64,000 nucleotides of DNA from Hymenobacter perfusus. Lineage in GTDB: Bacteria > Bacteroidota > Bacteroidia > Cytophagales > Hymenobacteraceae. The translations under genes were made by a program, and so were the position numbers. The notes below the pieces were generated by a model. That model worked only from the letters and a program-made list of their open reading frames with translations, ran no database searches and had not been told where the DNA came from. Location of the stretch: contig NZ_RWIU01000002.1 of NCBI RefSeq assembly GCF_003944765.1, forward strand, positions 744,001-808,000, given 5' to 3'. Shown one piece after another: positions 44,316-51,815 of this stretch. The first letter of the stretch is position 1; each line of letters begins with the position of its first letter.

Positions 44316-44717
44316 CTACCAGCCGCCGCCGGGCGAAAACAGGAATTCAATGGGTGTATCAATATCGTAAAGCCATTGATATGCGTCGAGATTCCCTGCG
44401 CAGAAGGGCTCTAAAAGACGAATCATGTTCTCATATTCTCCTTTGGTTAAGCGGCAGAAGAATTGATAGTTGTCGGCGGAGATAATACCGATGGATTCAG
44501 GGGTTACTTCCAGCGTCAGACGGCAATTGATGGAATGAATGAAGTCCATCGATGCCAGGGATATAGGAGCAGCGTCAAGCATGATTTTTCTGATAATATT
44601 ATCTCGAAATTGACATGCCTCGTTTTGATCAAAATCGTATAGTCGAATAAGCTGGTCTGTCACAACACCGTTAAATTCGCCACCAGCACTTATGTCATTT
44701 AGGAATTCTAGCTTCAT
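44316..44717 (-). CDS. Hypothetical protein of low GC (133 aa)
   Basis: A 133-residue acidic, soluble protein: MKLEFLNDISAGGEFNG, DQNEACQFRDNIIRKIM, ASMDFIHSINCRLTLEVTPESIGI, FFCRLTKGEYENMIRLLEPFC, PIEFLFSPGGGW. It has no recognised domain. The gene is much richer in A and T than eutC, which starts eight bases after it, and forms with the two upstream genes a low-GC block. It could be translated together with eutC. Confidence 0.65.
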   Translation of the reverse strand: MKLEFLNDISAGGEFNGVVTDQLIRLYDFDQNEACQFRDNIIRKIMLDAAPISLASMDFIHSINCRLTLEVTPESIGIISADNYQFFCRLTKGEYENMIRLLEPFCAGNLDAYQWLYDIDTPIEFLFSPGGGW

Positions 44718-44734
44718 GTCATATTGAGTAGTGA

Positions 44735-45073
44735 TTAAGGAAAATACTCTCTGAAAAGCCTGTCTGCTCGCTTCCAGTTATCTTGTTCATCACCGTCAGC
44801 CTCGCCTTCCTGCTGAACGCGTAGCGTGCAGTTATGACAGAATTTTATAGGCTTGTCTTTCACACATTGCAACGTTCGGCAGTAGTGTAAAGCTTGTCTG
44901 GCTTGCTGCAGTGTGATTTCATAATCCTGCAGCGCCTCATAGATGGTCGAGTTTATATCAATCTGACTTACAATATCACCGACTGCCAATCGTCGGTTTT
45001 CTAGTCGCGGTTGGCCCCACAGGCAATTTTCAGTAATGACTATTTCAGGAAACTGCTTGTAATTCGAAGAATT
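44735..45073 (-). CDS. DUF433-like protein, start codon missing or non-canonical
   Basis: The frame runs from the TAG stop of the upstream gene (45074-45076) to 44735 without ATG, GTG or TTG before TTG at 44989. The upstream part still matches a DUF433 N-terminus: ITENCLWGQPRLENRRLAVG, continuing into GDIVSQIDINSTIYEALQDY and ARQALHYC. From the TTG only 84 residues would be made, without the conserved start. So either an unusual start codon is used (for example ATT or ATA near 45040) or the start was lost. The C-terminus has four to five Cys (HYCRTLQC, FCHNC). DUF433 proteins are often antitoxins, but no PIN toxin lies nearby. Confidence 0.6.
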   Translation of the reverse strand, partial: NSSNYKQFPEIVITENCLWGQPRLENRRLAVGDIVSQIDINSTIYEALQDYEITLQQARQALHYCRTLQCVKDKPIKFCHNCTLRVQQEGEADGDEQDNWKRADRLFREYFP

Positions 45074-45328
45074 CTAGTGCTGCTCAAATTCTTCTTTTAT
45101 GATTTCATAGGGAACAAAATCTATATCAAGAGGTGCTTCAGAAAGTCCTCCCAATTTATCCTCCACATAGTTTATATCATATTTTAGTACCTGCCCATTT
45201 CCAAAGACTTGTAACTGTCTTTGAACACATAGCTGCTCATCTGTTTCGAAATAAAAACAGGAAGTGCCCCAATTGTCGGTAGCTATATCTCCGGTGGTTT
45301 CTTCCCAGTACCGTTTGTAATATCTCAT
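45074..45328 (-). CDS. Small acidic protein of low GC (84 aa)
   Basis: An 84-residue protein starting at the ATG at 45328; the open frame to 45490 lies inside the cupin gene. The sequence (MRYYKRYWEETTGD, WGTSCFYFETDEQLCVQRQLQVF, LKYDINYVEDKLGGLSEAPL, YEIIKEEFEQH) resembles small Bacteroidota proteins of unknown function that often stand beside toxin-antitoxin-like genes. It is the first gene of the low-GC block and ends in the frame of the next one. Confidence 0.62.
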   Translation of the reverse strand: MRYYKRYWEETTGDIATDNWGTSCFYFETDEQLCVQRQLQVFGNGQVLKYDINYVEDKLGGLSEAPLDIDFVPYEIIKEEFEQH

Positions 45329-45338
45329 AGCGGTAATG

Positions 45339-45815
45339 CTAGGTAAACTGCTCCACCACTTCCGCCGCCTGCGGAAACTCCGCGACCAGCGCCGCCCGCT
45401 CGGCCAGCTCAAAATCGGCGAAGTCGAAGCCGGGGGCCACGGTGCAGCTGACCAGCGCGAAGCCGGCGCGGTGCGGCAGGTGGGCCGCAAACCACGTATC
45501 GGCCGGCACGACGGCCTGCGGTAACTCGCCGCGGCTGAAGTCGCTGCCCAGCACGAGGCGGGTGGGCTGGCCGGGCGTCAGCAGGATGATTTCCAGTGGT
45601 TGTCCCTGGTGGAAAAACCACAACTCATCGGACTTGATGCGATGGAAGTGCGACTTGTCCTCGTTTTCGAGTAGGTAGTAAATAGCCGTGCTCACGTTGC
45701 GGGTGTGCCCCCCTGCGCTGGTCAGGGTGTCGGCGGCGCGGTAGGTTTCGCGGTAGTAGCCGCCTTCTGGGTGGGGCGTCAGGTGCAGATGGTGGATGAT
45801 ATCCTGGGCAGTCAT
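45339..45815 (-). CDS. Cupin domain protein (DUF985 family)
   Basis: A 158-residue cupin of the DUF985 family. The N-terminal HHLHLTPHPEGGYYRETYR and STAIYYLLENEDKSHFHRIKSDELWFFHQGQPLEIILL hold the expected His/Glu metal site residues of the cupin barrel. TWFAAHLPHRAGFALVSCTVAPGFDFADFELA closes the barrel. Members bind metals and small molecules; no substrate is known. The start is the ATG at 45815. It lies between the family C repeat and the low-GC block. Confidence 0.9.
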   Translation of the reverse strand: MTAQDIIHHLHLTPHPEGGYYRETYRAADTLTSAGGHTRNVSTAIYYLLENEDKSHFHRIKSDELWFFHQGQPLEIILLTPGQPTRLVLGSDFSRGELPQAVVPADTWFAAHLPHRAGFALVSCTVAPGFDFADFELAERAALVAEFPQAAEVVEQFT

Positions 45816-45863
45816 AGGGTCGGGATGAGCTGGGTTTGGGTAAGAGAATGATGATTGAACCTT

Positions 45864-45966
45864 CCAGAACGTCATGCTGAGCTTGCCGAAGCATCTCTAC
45901 CGCTTCGTCAGGGGCATTTCAACGAAGCGGTAGAGATGCTTCGGCAAGCTCAGCATGACGTTCTGG
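45864..45966. repeat. Perfect 45-bp inverted repeat, family C
   Basis: Arms at 45864-45908 and 45922-45966 pair without a mismatch over 45 bases (CCAGAACGTCATGCTGAGC at the ends, CCGCTTCGT at the inner border) around a 13-base loop. It lies between the cupin and VOC genes and is the best-preserved copy of family C. Confidence 0.92.
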
Positions 45967-45982
45967 ATGTTATCGAACAGTG

Positions 45983-46351
45983 CTAGCCTTTAGTGAACTC
46001 GCCGATGTGCCACAGCACACCGGCGGGGTCGTGGACGAAGCACTCTTTGCCCCAGGGCTCGTGCTGCACGGGCAGCAACCGGACGCCGGCAAACTGCCCG
46101 GGCAGATCCAGCGCCGTCAGCTCCTGCCAGTACTGCTCCGCATCCTCCACTTCCAGAAACAGCATGGTGTTGTCCACCCAGTCCGCCACGTAGGCATCCT
46201 GCAGGTAAAAGCTCACGCCTCTCAGCGTAAACAGGCACATAGCCGGCGACAGGACGGTTTCGGTGAAGCCAAAGGCACTGTAGAAGCGGCGCGAAACGGC
46301 GTAGTCTTTGGCCCCGATGAAGGGCCGGAGGGAACGGATTTTTTGCGTCAT
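45983..46351 (-). CDS. VOC (glyoxalase/bleomycin resistance) family protein
   Basis: A 122-residue single VOC domain: LRPFIGAKDYAVSRRFYSAFGFTE, MCLFTLRGVSFYLQDAYV, NTMLFLEVEDAEQYWQEL, and GKECFVHDPAGVLWHIGEF, the paired beta-alpha-beta-beta-beta units of the vicinal oxygen chelate fold. The start is the ATG at 46351. Substrate unknown; this fold occurs in glyoxalases, dioxygenases and antibiotic-binding proteins. It lies between eutB and the cupin gene. Confidence 0.88.
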   Translation of the reverse strand: MTQKIRSLRPFIGAKDYAVSRRFYSAFGFTETVLSPAMCLFTLRGVSFYLQDAYVADWVDNTMLFLEVEDAEQYWQELTALDLPGQFAGVRLLPVQHEPWGKECFVHDPAGVLWHIGEFTKG

Positions 46352-46377
46352 AGGGAGTGTAGGGAAGGATACGGCTG

Positions 46378-46404
46378 TAGAGACGCAAGATATTGCGTCT
46401 CTAC
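46378..46404. repeat. Repeat family A, single hairpin
   Basis: GAGACGCAA-GATA-TTGCGTCTC at 46380-46401, flanked by TGTA and TACA, between eutB and the VOC gene. The loop differs from all other copies while the stem is intact. Confidence 0.88.
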
Positions 46405-46431
46405 AACTGTGCGGAATAACAGCGCCATTCA

Positions 46432-47814
46432 TCAACGGCCCAGCCCGCCCGCGCCCAGCAGCCGGTGCCCCGCTGACGCCGGGAGCAGCTGGCCTTGCTC
46501 CCCGAAAACCCCCTGCCGCTGGAGCCAGGCTTCGAACTCGGGGGCGGGGCGCAGGCCCAGGACCTGGCGCAGGTAGAGGGCGTCGTGGAAGGAGGTGGAC
46601 TGGTAGCCGAGCATGATGTCGTCGGCGCCGGGGATGCCCATGATGAAGGTGCAGCCGGCCACGCCCAGCAGCGTCAGGAGCGTGTCCATGTCGTCCTGGT
46701 CGGCTTCGGCGTGGTTGGTGTAGCACACGTCCACGCCCATTGGGAGGCCCAGCAGCTTGCCGCAGAAATGGTCTTCCAGGGCCGCCCGGATGATCTGCTT
46801 GCCATCGTAGAGGTACTCGGGGCCGATGAAGCCGACCACCGAATTCACCAGCAGCGGCCGAAACTGCCGGGCCACGGCGTAGGCGCGGGCTTCGCAGGTC
46901 TGCTGATCGAGGCCGTGGTGAGCGTTGGCGCTCAGGGCGCTGCCCTGGCCGGTTTCGAAGTACATGACGTTCTGGCCCAGCGTGCCCCGGTGCAGGCTCA
47001 GGGTGGCCTCGTGGGCTTCCCGCAGCAAGCTCAGACTTACCCCAAAGCTGGCGTTGGTGGCCTCGGTGCCGCCGATGGACTGGAACGTGAGGTCCACGGG
47101 CGCGTCCTGCCGAATCAGCTCCAGGGTGGTGGTGACGTGGCCGAGCACGCAGGTCTGAGTCGGAATCTGGAACTGCTCCCGCACGCCGTCGAGCAGCTCC
47201 AGCAGCTGACGGATGGCGCGGGGGCTGTCGGTGGCCGGGTTAATGCCCAGCACCGCGTCGCCGCTGCCGTAGAGCAGGCCGTCCACGAGGCTGGCGGCAA
47301 TGCCCCGGGCATCGTCGGTGGGATGGTTGGGCTGCAGACGGGTAGCCAGGCGGCCGCGCAGCCCCAGTGTATTGCGAAACCGCGTGATTACCTCCACGCG
47401 CCGGGCCACGCCAATCAGCTCCTGGTTGCGCAGCAGCTTGCTCACGGCGGCCACCATTTCGGGCGTGAGGCCGGGAGCGAGGCCCTGCAACGCCGCCGTG
47501 TCCGCCGCCTCCGACAGCAGCCAGTCGCGCAGCTGCCCCACGGTGAAGTGGCCGATAGGCGCGAAGGCCGCCGCGTCGTGGGTATCGAGAATGAGGCGGG
47601 TGACGTCGTCCTGCTCGTAGGGCACCAGGGCTTCGGTGAGAAATTGGCGTAGCGGTACGTCGGCCAGGGCGTACTGGGCGGCCACGCGCTCCTCGTAGGT
47701 CTCGGCCGCTACGCCCGCCAGCTGGTCGCCGGAGCGCAGGGGCGAGGCGCGCGCCAGCAGCGTCCGTAGGTCCGGGAAGGTGTAGGTGCGCTGGCGGATG
47801 GTGTGGCGGTACAT
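46432..47814 (-). CDS. eutB: Ethanolamine ammonia-lyase heavy chain
   Basis: EutB is the catalytic subunit that holds adenosylcobalamin with EutC. The 460-residue protein starts at the ATG at 47814 and is of normal length. Characteristic segments include FPDLRTLLARASPLRSGDQLAGVAA, SLVDGLLYGSGDAVLGINPATDSP, VDLTFQSIGGTEATNASFGVSL, MYFETGQGSALSANAHHGLDQQTCEARAYAVAR and NSVVGFIGPEYLYDGKQIIRAALEDHF, with the TIM-barrel active site in GVDVCYTNHAEADQDDMD and FIMGIPGADDIMLGYQSTSFHD. It is preceded by the permease gene on the same strand, so ethanolamine import and cleavage are linked. No reactivase gene eutA is in the window. Confidence 0.96.
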   Translation of the reverse strand: MYRHTIRQRTYTFPDLRTLLARASPLRSGDQLAGVAAETYEERVAAQYALADVPLRQFLTEALVPYEQDDVTRLILDTHDAAAFAPIGHFTVGQLRDWLLSEAADTAALQGLAPGLTPEMVAAVSKLLRNQELIGVARRVEVITRFRNTLGLRGRLATRLQPNHPTDDARGIAASLVDGLLYGSGDAVLGINPATDSPRAIRQLLELLDGVREQFQIPTQTCVLGHVTTTLELIRQDAPVDLTFQSIGGTEATNASFGVSLSLLREAHEATLSLHRGTLGQNVMYFETGQGSALSANAHHGLDQQTCEARAYAVARQFRPLLVNSVVGFIGPEYLYDGKQIIRAALEDHFCGKLLGLPMGVDVCYTNHAEADQDDMDTLLTLLGVAGCTFIMGIPGADDIMLGYQSTSFHDALYLRQVLGLRPAPEFEAWLQRQGVFGEQGQLLPASAGHRLLGAGGLGR

Positions 47815-47865
47815 GGTGTTAGTAGCGAGTAGGTAGTAAGGAGTAGCGAGAATCGTTCTGGCAGA

Positions 47866-47905
47866 TGTAGAGACACGACACCTCGCGTCTCGTCGTTGAA
47901 CGGGG
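47866..47905. repeat. Repeat family A, decayed half element
   Basis: GAGACACGACACCTCGCGTCTC at 47870-47891 with the CGTCGTTGAACG flank, in the space between the permease and eutB. One stem position is mismatched. Confidence 0.8.
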
Positions 47906-47924
47906 TTCTAGCTCTAGTCGCCTC

Positions 47925-48087
47925 ACCCCCCGACCCCCTCTCCGAAAAGGAGAGGGGGCTCTAGCTGTAATTTCTAGCTTTTAGCTGAATACGAATTCAA
48001 CCCGCCTTCAATAAAGTAAGTCGTCTGGCTCCCCCACTCCTTTTTCGGAGAGGGGGGCAGCCCCGGAGGGGTCCCGTGAGGCGCCCC
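47925..48087. repeat. Long inverted repeat with CTCCGAAAAGGAG core (family G)
   Basis: A left arm at about 47925-47965 (CCCCCTCTCCGAAAAGGAG) and a right arm at about 48026-48087 (CTCCTTTTTCGGAGAGGGGG) with extra GC-rich sequence are inverted imperfect copies. The right arm covers the last 27 codons of the permease gene. Confidence 0.75.
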
Positions 48088-49411
48088 ATTGAACGGCTGG
48101 CACCGGCCGCCGATGCCGGCCCAGCAGCACGTACACCGCCAGCGCCAAGCCCAGCCCGACGAAAAACACCACGCTCAGCCACACATTATAGTACACAATG
48201 GCCCCCAGACTCAGCAGCGTGAGGGCCAAGGCCAGCAGCGGAAACCAGGGGTAGAACGGAGCCACGAAGGGCCGCTCCAGCTGCGGCTCGCGGCGGCGCA
48301 GGGCAAACAAACTCAGCAGACTAATGGCGTACATCACCACCGCGCCCAGTACTGACAGTACAATCACCTGGGCCGTGGTGCCGGTAAGCAAAGCCGCCGC
48401 GCCCACCACGCCGCCGGCCACCAGGGCCCAGTGCGGCGTCTGGAAGCGCGGGTGTACGCGGGCCAGAAACCCGGGCAGGTAACCGCTGCGGGCCAGGGCA
48501 AACACCTGCCGCGAGTAGCCGATGATGGTTCCGTGAAACGAGGCCACCAGCCCAAAAAGCCCGATGCTGGCAAACAGCTGGGTAAGCCGGCTGTGGCGGC
48601 CCAGTACCACGGCCAGGGCTTCGGGCAGGGGGTAGTCGATGCGGCTGAGGGTGCGCCAGTCCGTAACGCCGCCGGTGAGCACCATCACGCCCAGGGCCAG
48701 CACCACCAGCGTGCCCAGGCTGTAGAGGTAGCCTTTCGGGATGGTCTTTTTGGGGTCTTCGACTTCCTCCGCTACCATGGCCACGCCCTCAATGGCCAGG
48801 TAAAACCAGATGGCAAATGGCAGGGCCGCAAACACGCCCGCCGCCCCCAGCGGCACCGGATGGGCCAGAAAGTTACTGACCCGGAAGCTCGGCGCCACCA
48901 GCCCCATGTACACCACCAGCTCGGCCACGGCCAGCAGCGTCACCACCAACGAGAACCGCGCCGACTCCTTCATGCCCAGCAGGTTCAGGCCGATGAACAC
49001 CGCGTAGCAGACCAGCGCCGTGCCCAGCACCGGCACCTGCGGGTGCAAAAAGTGGCCGTAGCTGCCCAGCGCCAGCGCAATGGCCGGCGGGGCCAGCAGA
49101 AACTCCACCAGCGTGGCGTAGCCGGCCACCAACCCGCCCAGCGGTCCGAAAGCGCGGTAGGAGTAGGCAAACGGCCCGCCCGCGTGCGGAATGGCTGTGG
49201 TCAGCTCCGTGAAGCTGAAAATGAACGTCACGTAGAGCACCGTCACCAGCAGCGTAGCTACCAGAAACCCCACCGGCCCGGCCACCGCCCAGCCGTAGTT
49301 CCACCCGAAATACTCGCCCGAAATCACCAGCCCCACGGCCAGCGCCCACAGGTGCAGAGGCCGGAGCACTTTCCTCAGGGCCGGCGCGGTGGCAGTTGGG
49401 TTAGGTGTCAT
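48008..49411 (-). CDS. eat: Ethanolamine permease (APC superfamily)
   Basis: A 467-residue amino acid-polyamine-organocation transporter with 12 hydrophobic helices, starting at the ATG at 49411. The GLVISGEYFGWNYGWAVAGP segment of helix 1 is typical of the ethanolamine permease (Eat) branch, and ELTTAIPHAGGPFAYSYRAFGPLGG fits helix 3. Its place directly upstream of eutB supports ethanolamine as substrate. The last about 25 residues (GASRDPSGAAPLSEKGVGEP) are encoded by a family G repeat and are not part of the usual family, so the true ancestral C-terminus has been replaced. Confidence 0.9.
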   Translation of the reverse strand: MTPNPTATAPALRKVLRPLHLWALAVGLVISGEYFGWNYGWAVAGPVGFLVATLLVTVLYVTFIFSFTELTTAIPHAGGPFAYSYRAFGPLGGLVAGYATLVEFLLAPPAIALALGSYGHFLHPQVPVLGTALVCYAVFIGLNLLGMKESARFSLVVTLLAVAELVVYMGLVAPSFRVSNFLAHPVPLGAAGVFAALPFAIWFYLAIEGVAMVAEEVEDPKKTIPKGYLYSLGTLVVLALGVMVLTGGVTDWRTLSRIDYPLPEALAVVLGRHSRLTQLFASIGLFGLVASFHGTIIGYSRQVFALARSGYLPGFLARVHPRFQTPHWALVAGGVVGAAALLTGTTAQVIVLSVLGAVVMYAISLLSLFALRRREPQLERPFVAPFYPWFPLLALALTLLSLGAIVYYNVWLSVVFFVGLGLALAVYVLLGRHRRPVPAVQWGASRDPSGAAPLSEKGVGEPDDLLY

Positions 49412-49525
49412 CGGCAGCAGAAAATGGTCCTGCTGCCTAATGTAGGGCATCGGGCGCGGAAAGCGGCCAGCGGGTCAGCAATTGTCGGCGCCGCAACGTA
49501 CTACCTTGCATCGTGTAGGACAGAG

Positions 49526-49609
49526 TAGCGCGAACTTGGTAGTTCGCGTCTCCGCGCCGTTTGCAGCCAGCCGAACGGTGCGGGTAAGCGAACTGCCAAG
49601 TTCGCGCTA
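49526..49609. repeat. Complete repeat family B element, partly decayed
   Basis: Hairpins at 49528-49549 (loop TGGT) and 49586-49607 (loop GCCA) are inverted, with CCGCGCCGTT and AACGGTGCGG pairing between them. Same three-hairpin design as 30810-30893. Confidence 0.82.
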
Positions 49610-49661
49610 CGGTATGCAAACTCGAAAACTGCTCCAGGCTCCTGACCCATAAAACCAGCTC

Positions 49662-50177
49662 ATGCAAGCAGCGCATACAGTTCGGGTAATTGAATCGGAC
49701 GTTTCCATTGCCGCCCCCGCAGCCGTGGTGTGGGAGCACATTACCAACGTGCAGCTCGACCAGTTTGCCGACCCGATGCTGTTCCGGCTGCTGGATATTC
49801 CCAAACCGCTCCGGGCCGAGCTGCTGACGCAAGGGGCCGGCGGCAGCCGCACGGCATATTTTGCCAACGGCAAAAAGTTTGAGCAGCAGTTGCTGCGCTG
49901 GGAGCCGAACACGTACTATTCCTTCCGCTTTAATCCCGAGCCCGGGTTTCGGGTGGGCTATCTTTTCGAGCTGTCGGCTGGCATCTTTCGCATGCTCACC
50001 GGGGCCTACGAGTTGCGGGAAGCAGCGGGCGTGACCCGGCTAACCCTCCGCACCGAATACAGCGTCCAGCGCAACCTGCGCTGGGTGCTGCTGGGGCCGA
50101 TAACGGCCGTGTTATACCTGTTTCAGCGTTATTTGCTGAATTCCATCCAACGCAATGCCGAGCATGCAACTGCATAA
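49662..50177 (+). CDS. SRPBCC family protein (171 aa)
   Basis: A 171-residue protein of the START/SRPBCC fold: VRVIESDVSIAAPAAVVWEHITNVQLDQFADP is the typical first strand and helix, LRWEPNTYYSFRFNPEPGFRVGYLFEL and RLTLRTEYSVQRNLRWVLLGPITAVLYLFQRYLL form the rest. Such proteins bind hydrophobic ligands in a deep cavity. It overlaps the next gene by 23 bases; both encode SRPBCC proteins and are probably co-translated. Confidence 0.85.
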   Translation: MQAAHTVRVIESDVSIAAPAAVVWEHITNVQLDQFADPMLFRLLDIPKPLRAELLTQGAGGSRTAYFANGKKFEQQLLRWEPNTYYSFRFNPEPGFRVGYLFELSAGIFRMLTGAYELREAAGVTRLTLRTEYSVQRNLRWVLLGPITAVLYLFQRYLLNSIQRNAEHATA

Positions 50178-50613
50178 ATTCACGGAATCAATCCGCATTG
50201 CCCGCCCCCAGCAGGTGGTGTTCGACTATACCCAGGACTACGGTCAACGGTTGAAATGGGACACGTTTCTGCGCGAAGCGGTGCTGCTTGATGGGGCGGA
50301 GGCGGCGGGGCTGGGGGTAAAATCATGGTGCGTATCGAAGCACGGCATCGGCATGGAAACCGAATACGTGTCGTTCAACGCGCCTCGCGTAGTGGCCATC
50401 AAGCTGACGCGGCCCGCCGGTCTGTTCAGCGCTTTTGTGGGCTCCTGGCGCTTTGCGGCGCTTGAACCTGAGCTTACCGAAGCCACGTTCACCTACTCCT
50501 TCGCTCTGCGCGGACCTCTGCGGTTGTTGTCCGGGCTTGCCAGATACGTGCTTCAGCTAAATGTGCGCGGCCGCCTGCGCGACCTCAAACAGATACTGGA
50601 ACAACCTGTTTGA
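50155..50613 (+). CDS. Second SRPBCC family protein (152 aa)
   Basis: A 152-residue SRPBCC protein: FTESIRIARPQQVVFDYTQDYGQRLKWDTFLREAVLLDG, followed by YVSFNAPRVVAIKLTRPAGLFSAFVGSWRF and GPLRLLSGLARYVLQLN. Starts at the ATG at 50155, or at 50164, which is also in frame. It overlaps the preceding homologue by 23 or 14 bases. The arrangement suggests a pair arising from duplication; the ligand is unknown. Confidence 0.8.
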   Translation: MPSMQLHKFTESIRIARPQQVVFDYTQDYGQRLKWDTFLREAVLLDGAEAAGLGVKSWCVSKHGIGMETEYVSFNAPRVVAIKLTRPAGLFSAFVGSWRFAALEPELTEATFTYSFALRGPLRLLSGLARYVLQLNVRGRLRDLKQILEQPV

Positions 50614-50666
50614 GGCTCTCCCTGCCAAAATCCACCTCTTTTATTCCTGCCACCACCACCACCACC

Positions 50667-51656
50667 ATGCTCTACCAACCTAGCCCCGGCCGCTACGCCG
50701 ACATGCCTTACCGCCGCATTGGCCGCAGCGGCCTGAAACTGCCGGCCGTGTCGCTCGGCCTCTGGCACAACTTCGGCGACGTGGACGTGCTGCAGAACTT
50801 CCGCGCCATCCTGCACAGGGCCTTCGACTCGGGCGTCACCCACTTCGACCTGGCCAACAACTACGGCCCGCCGCCCGGCTCGGCCGAAACCAACTTCGGC
50901 CGCATTTTGAAGCAGGATTTCCGCGGCTACCGCGACGAGCTGGTGATTTCCACCAAGGCCGGCTACCACATGTGGGAGGGGCCCTACGGCGAATGGGGCT
51001 CGCGCAAATACCTCGTCTCCAGCCTCGACCAGAGCCTGCGCCGCATGAAGCTGGACTACGTGGACATCTTCTACTCCCACCGCCCCGACCCCGAAACGCC
51101 CCTGGAGGAAACCATGGGCGCCCTCGACCACGTGGTGCGCCAGGGCAAGGCCCTGTACGTGGGCATCAGCAACTACGCGCCCCGGGAGGCCGCCGAGGCC
51201 ATCCGCATCCTGCGCGAGCTGGGCACGCCCTGCCTGATTCACCAGCCCAAATATTCCATGTTCGAGCGCGGCCCGGAAAACGGCCTGCTGGATTTGCTGG
51301 GTCAGGAAGGCGTAGGCTGCATCCCGTTTTCGCCGCTGGCCCAGGGCTTGCTCACCAACAAGTACCTGCACGGCATCCCCGACGATTCGCGGGTGGCTAA
51401 AGGCGTAGGCTTCCTCACCGAAACCCAGCTCACCGAAGCTCGTCTCAGTCAGATTCGTCAGCTCAACGAGTTGGCCCAGCAGCGCAACCAAAGCCTAGCC
51501 CAGCTGGCCCTCAGCTGGATTCTGCGCGACGAGCGAATCACGTCCGTGCTCATCGGGGCCAGCAAACCCGAGCAACTCACCGACTCGCTCCGCTGCCTGG
51601 ACAACCTGCAGTTCAGCCCTGAGGAGTTAGAGCAGATTGAGGCGGTTTTGGGGTGA
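50667..51656 (+). CDS. Aldo/keto reductase (YghZ/L-glyceraldehyde 3-phosphate reductase-like)
   Basis: A 329-residue aldo/keto reductase starting at the ATG at 50667. MPYRRIGRSGLKLPAVSLGLWHNFGD, FDLANNYGPPPGSAETNFG (Asp, Tyr), ISTKAGYHMWEGPYGEWGSRKYL (Lys and the AKR14-specific loop) and FYSHRPDPETP (His) match the YghZ group, which detoxifies methylglyoxal and L-glyceraldehyde 3-phosphate. It is the third aldo/keto reductase in the window. Confidence 0.92.
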   Translation: MLYQPSPGRYADMPYRRIGRSGLKLPAVSLGLWHNFGDVDVLQNFRAILHRAFDSGVTHFDLANNYGPPPGSAETNFGRILKQDFRGYRDELVISTKAGYHMWEGPYGEWGSRKYLVSSLDQSLRRMKLDYVDIFYSHRPDPETPLEETMGALDHVVRQGKALYVGISNYAPREAAEAIRILRELGTPCLIHQPKYSMFERGPENGLLDLLGQEGVGCIPFSPLAQGLLTNKYLHGIPDDSRVAKGVGFLTETQLTEARLSQIRQLNELAQQRNQSLAQLALSWILRDERITSVLIGASKPEQLTDSLRCLDNLQFSPEELEQIEAVLG

Positions 51657-51681
51657 TTGGCAATAGGAAAACGCTTTTACT

Positions 51682-51780
51682 AGAACGTCATGCTGAGCTT
51701 GTCGAAGCATCTTTACCGCTCCGTGGCAATGCCATGCAGGCAAAGCGGTAGAGATGCTTCGGCAAGCTCAGCATGACGGG
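51682..51780. repeat. Long inverted repeat, family C, partly decayed
   Basis: Left arm AGAACGTCATGCTGAGCTTG onwards (51682-51723) and right arm ending GCTCAGCATGACG (51742-51778), with a few differences. It lies between the aldo/keto reductase and a convergent gene, where it may act as terminator. Confidence 0.85.
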
Positions 51781-51815
51781 GTCTTTGTCGTTTGCCGTCC
51801 CGGCAGCACCGGCCA

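Noticed and set aside
46352..46726. Longer start for the VOC protein
   Set aside because: The open frame continues into eutB on the same strand in another frame and through a family A repeat; the domain starts at the ATG at 46351.
43543..49411. Ethanolamine microcompartment locus
   Set aside because: Only permease, eutB and eutC are present; no shell protein, aldehyde dehydrogenase or eutA gene is seen.
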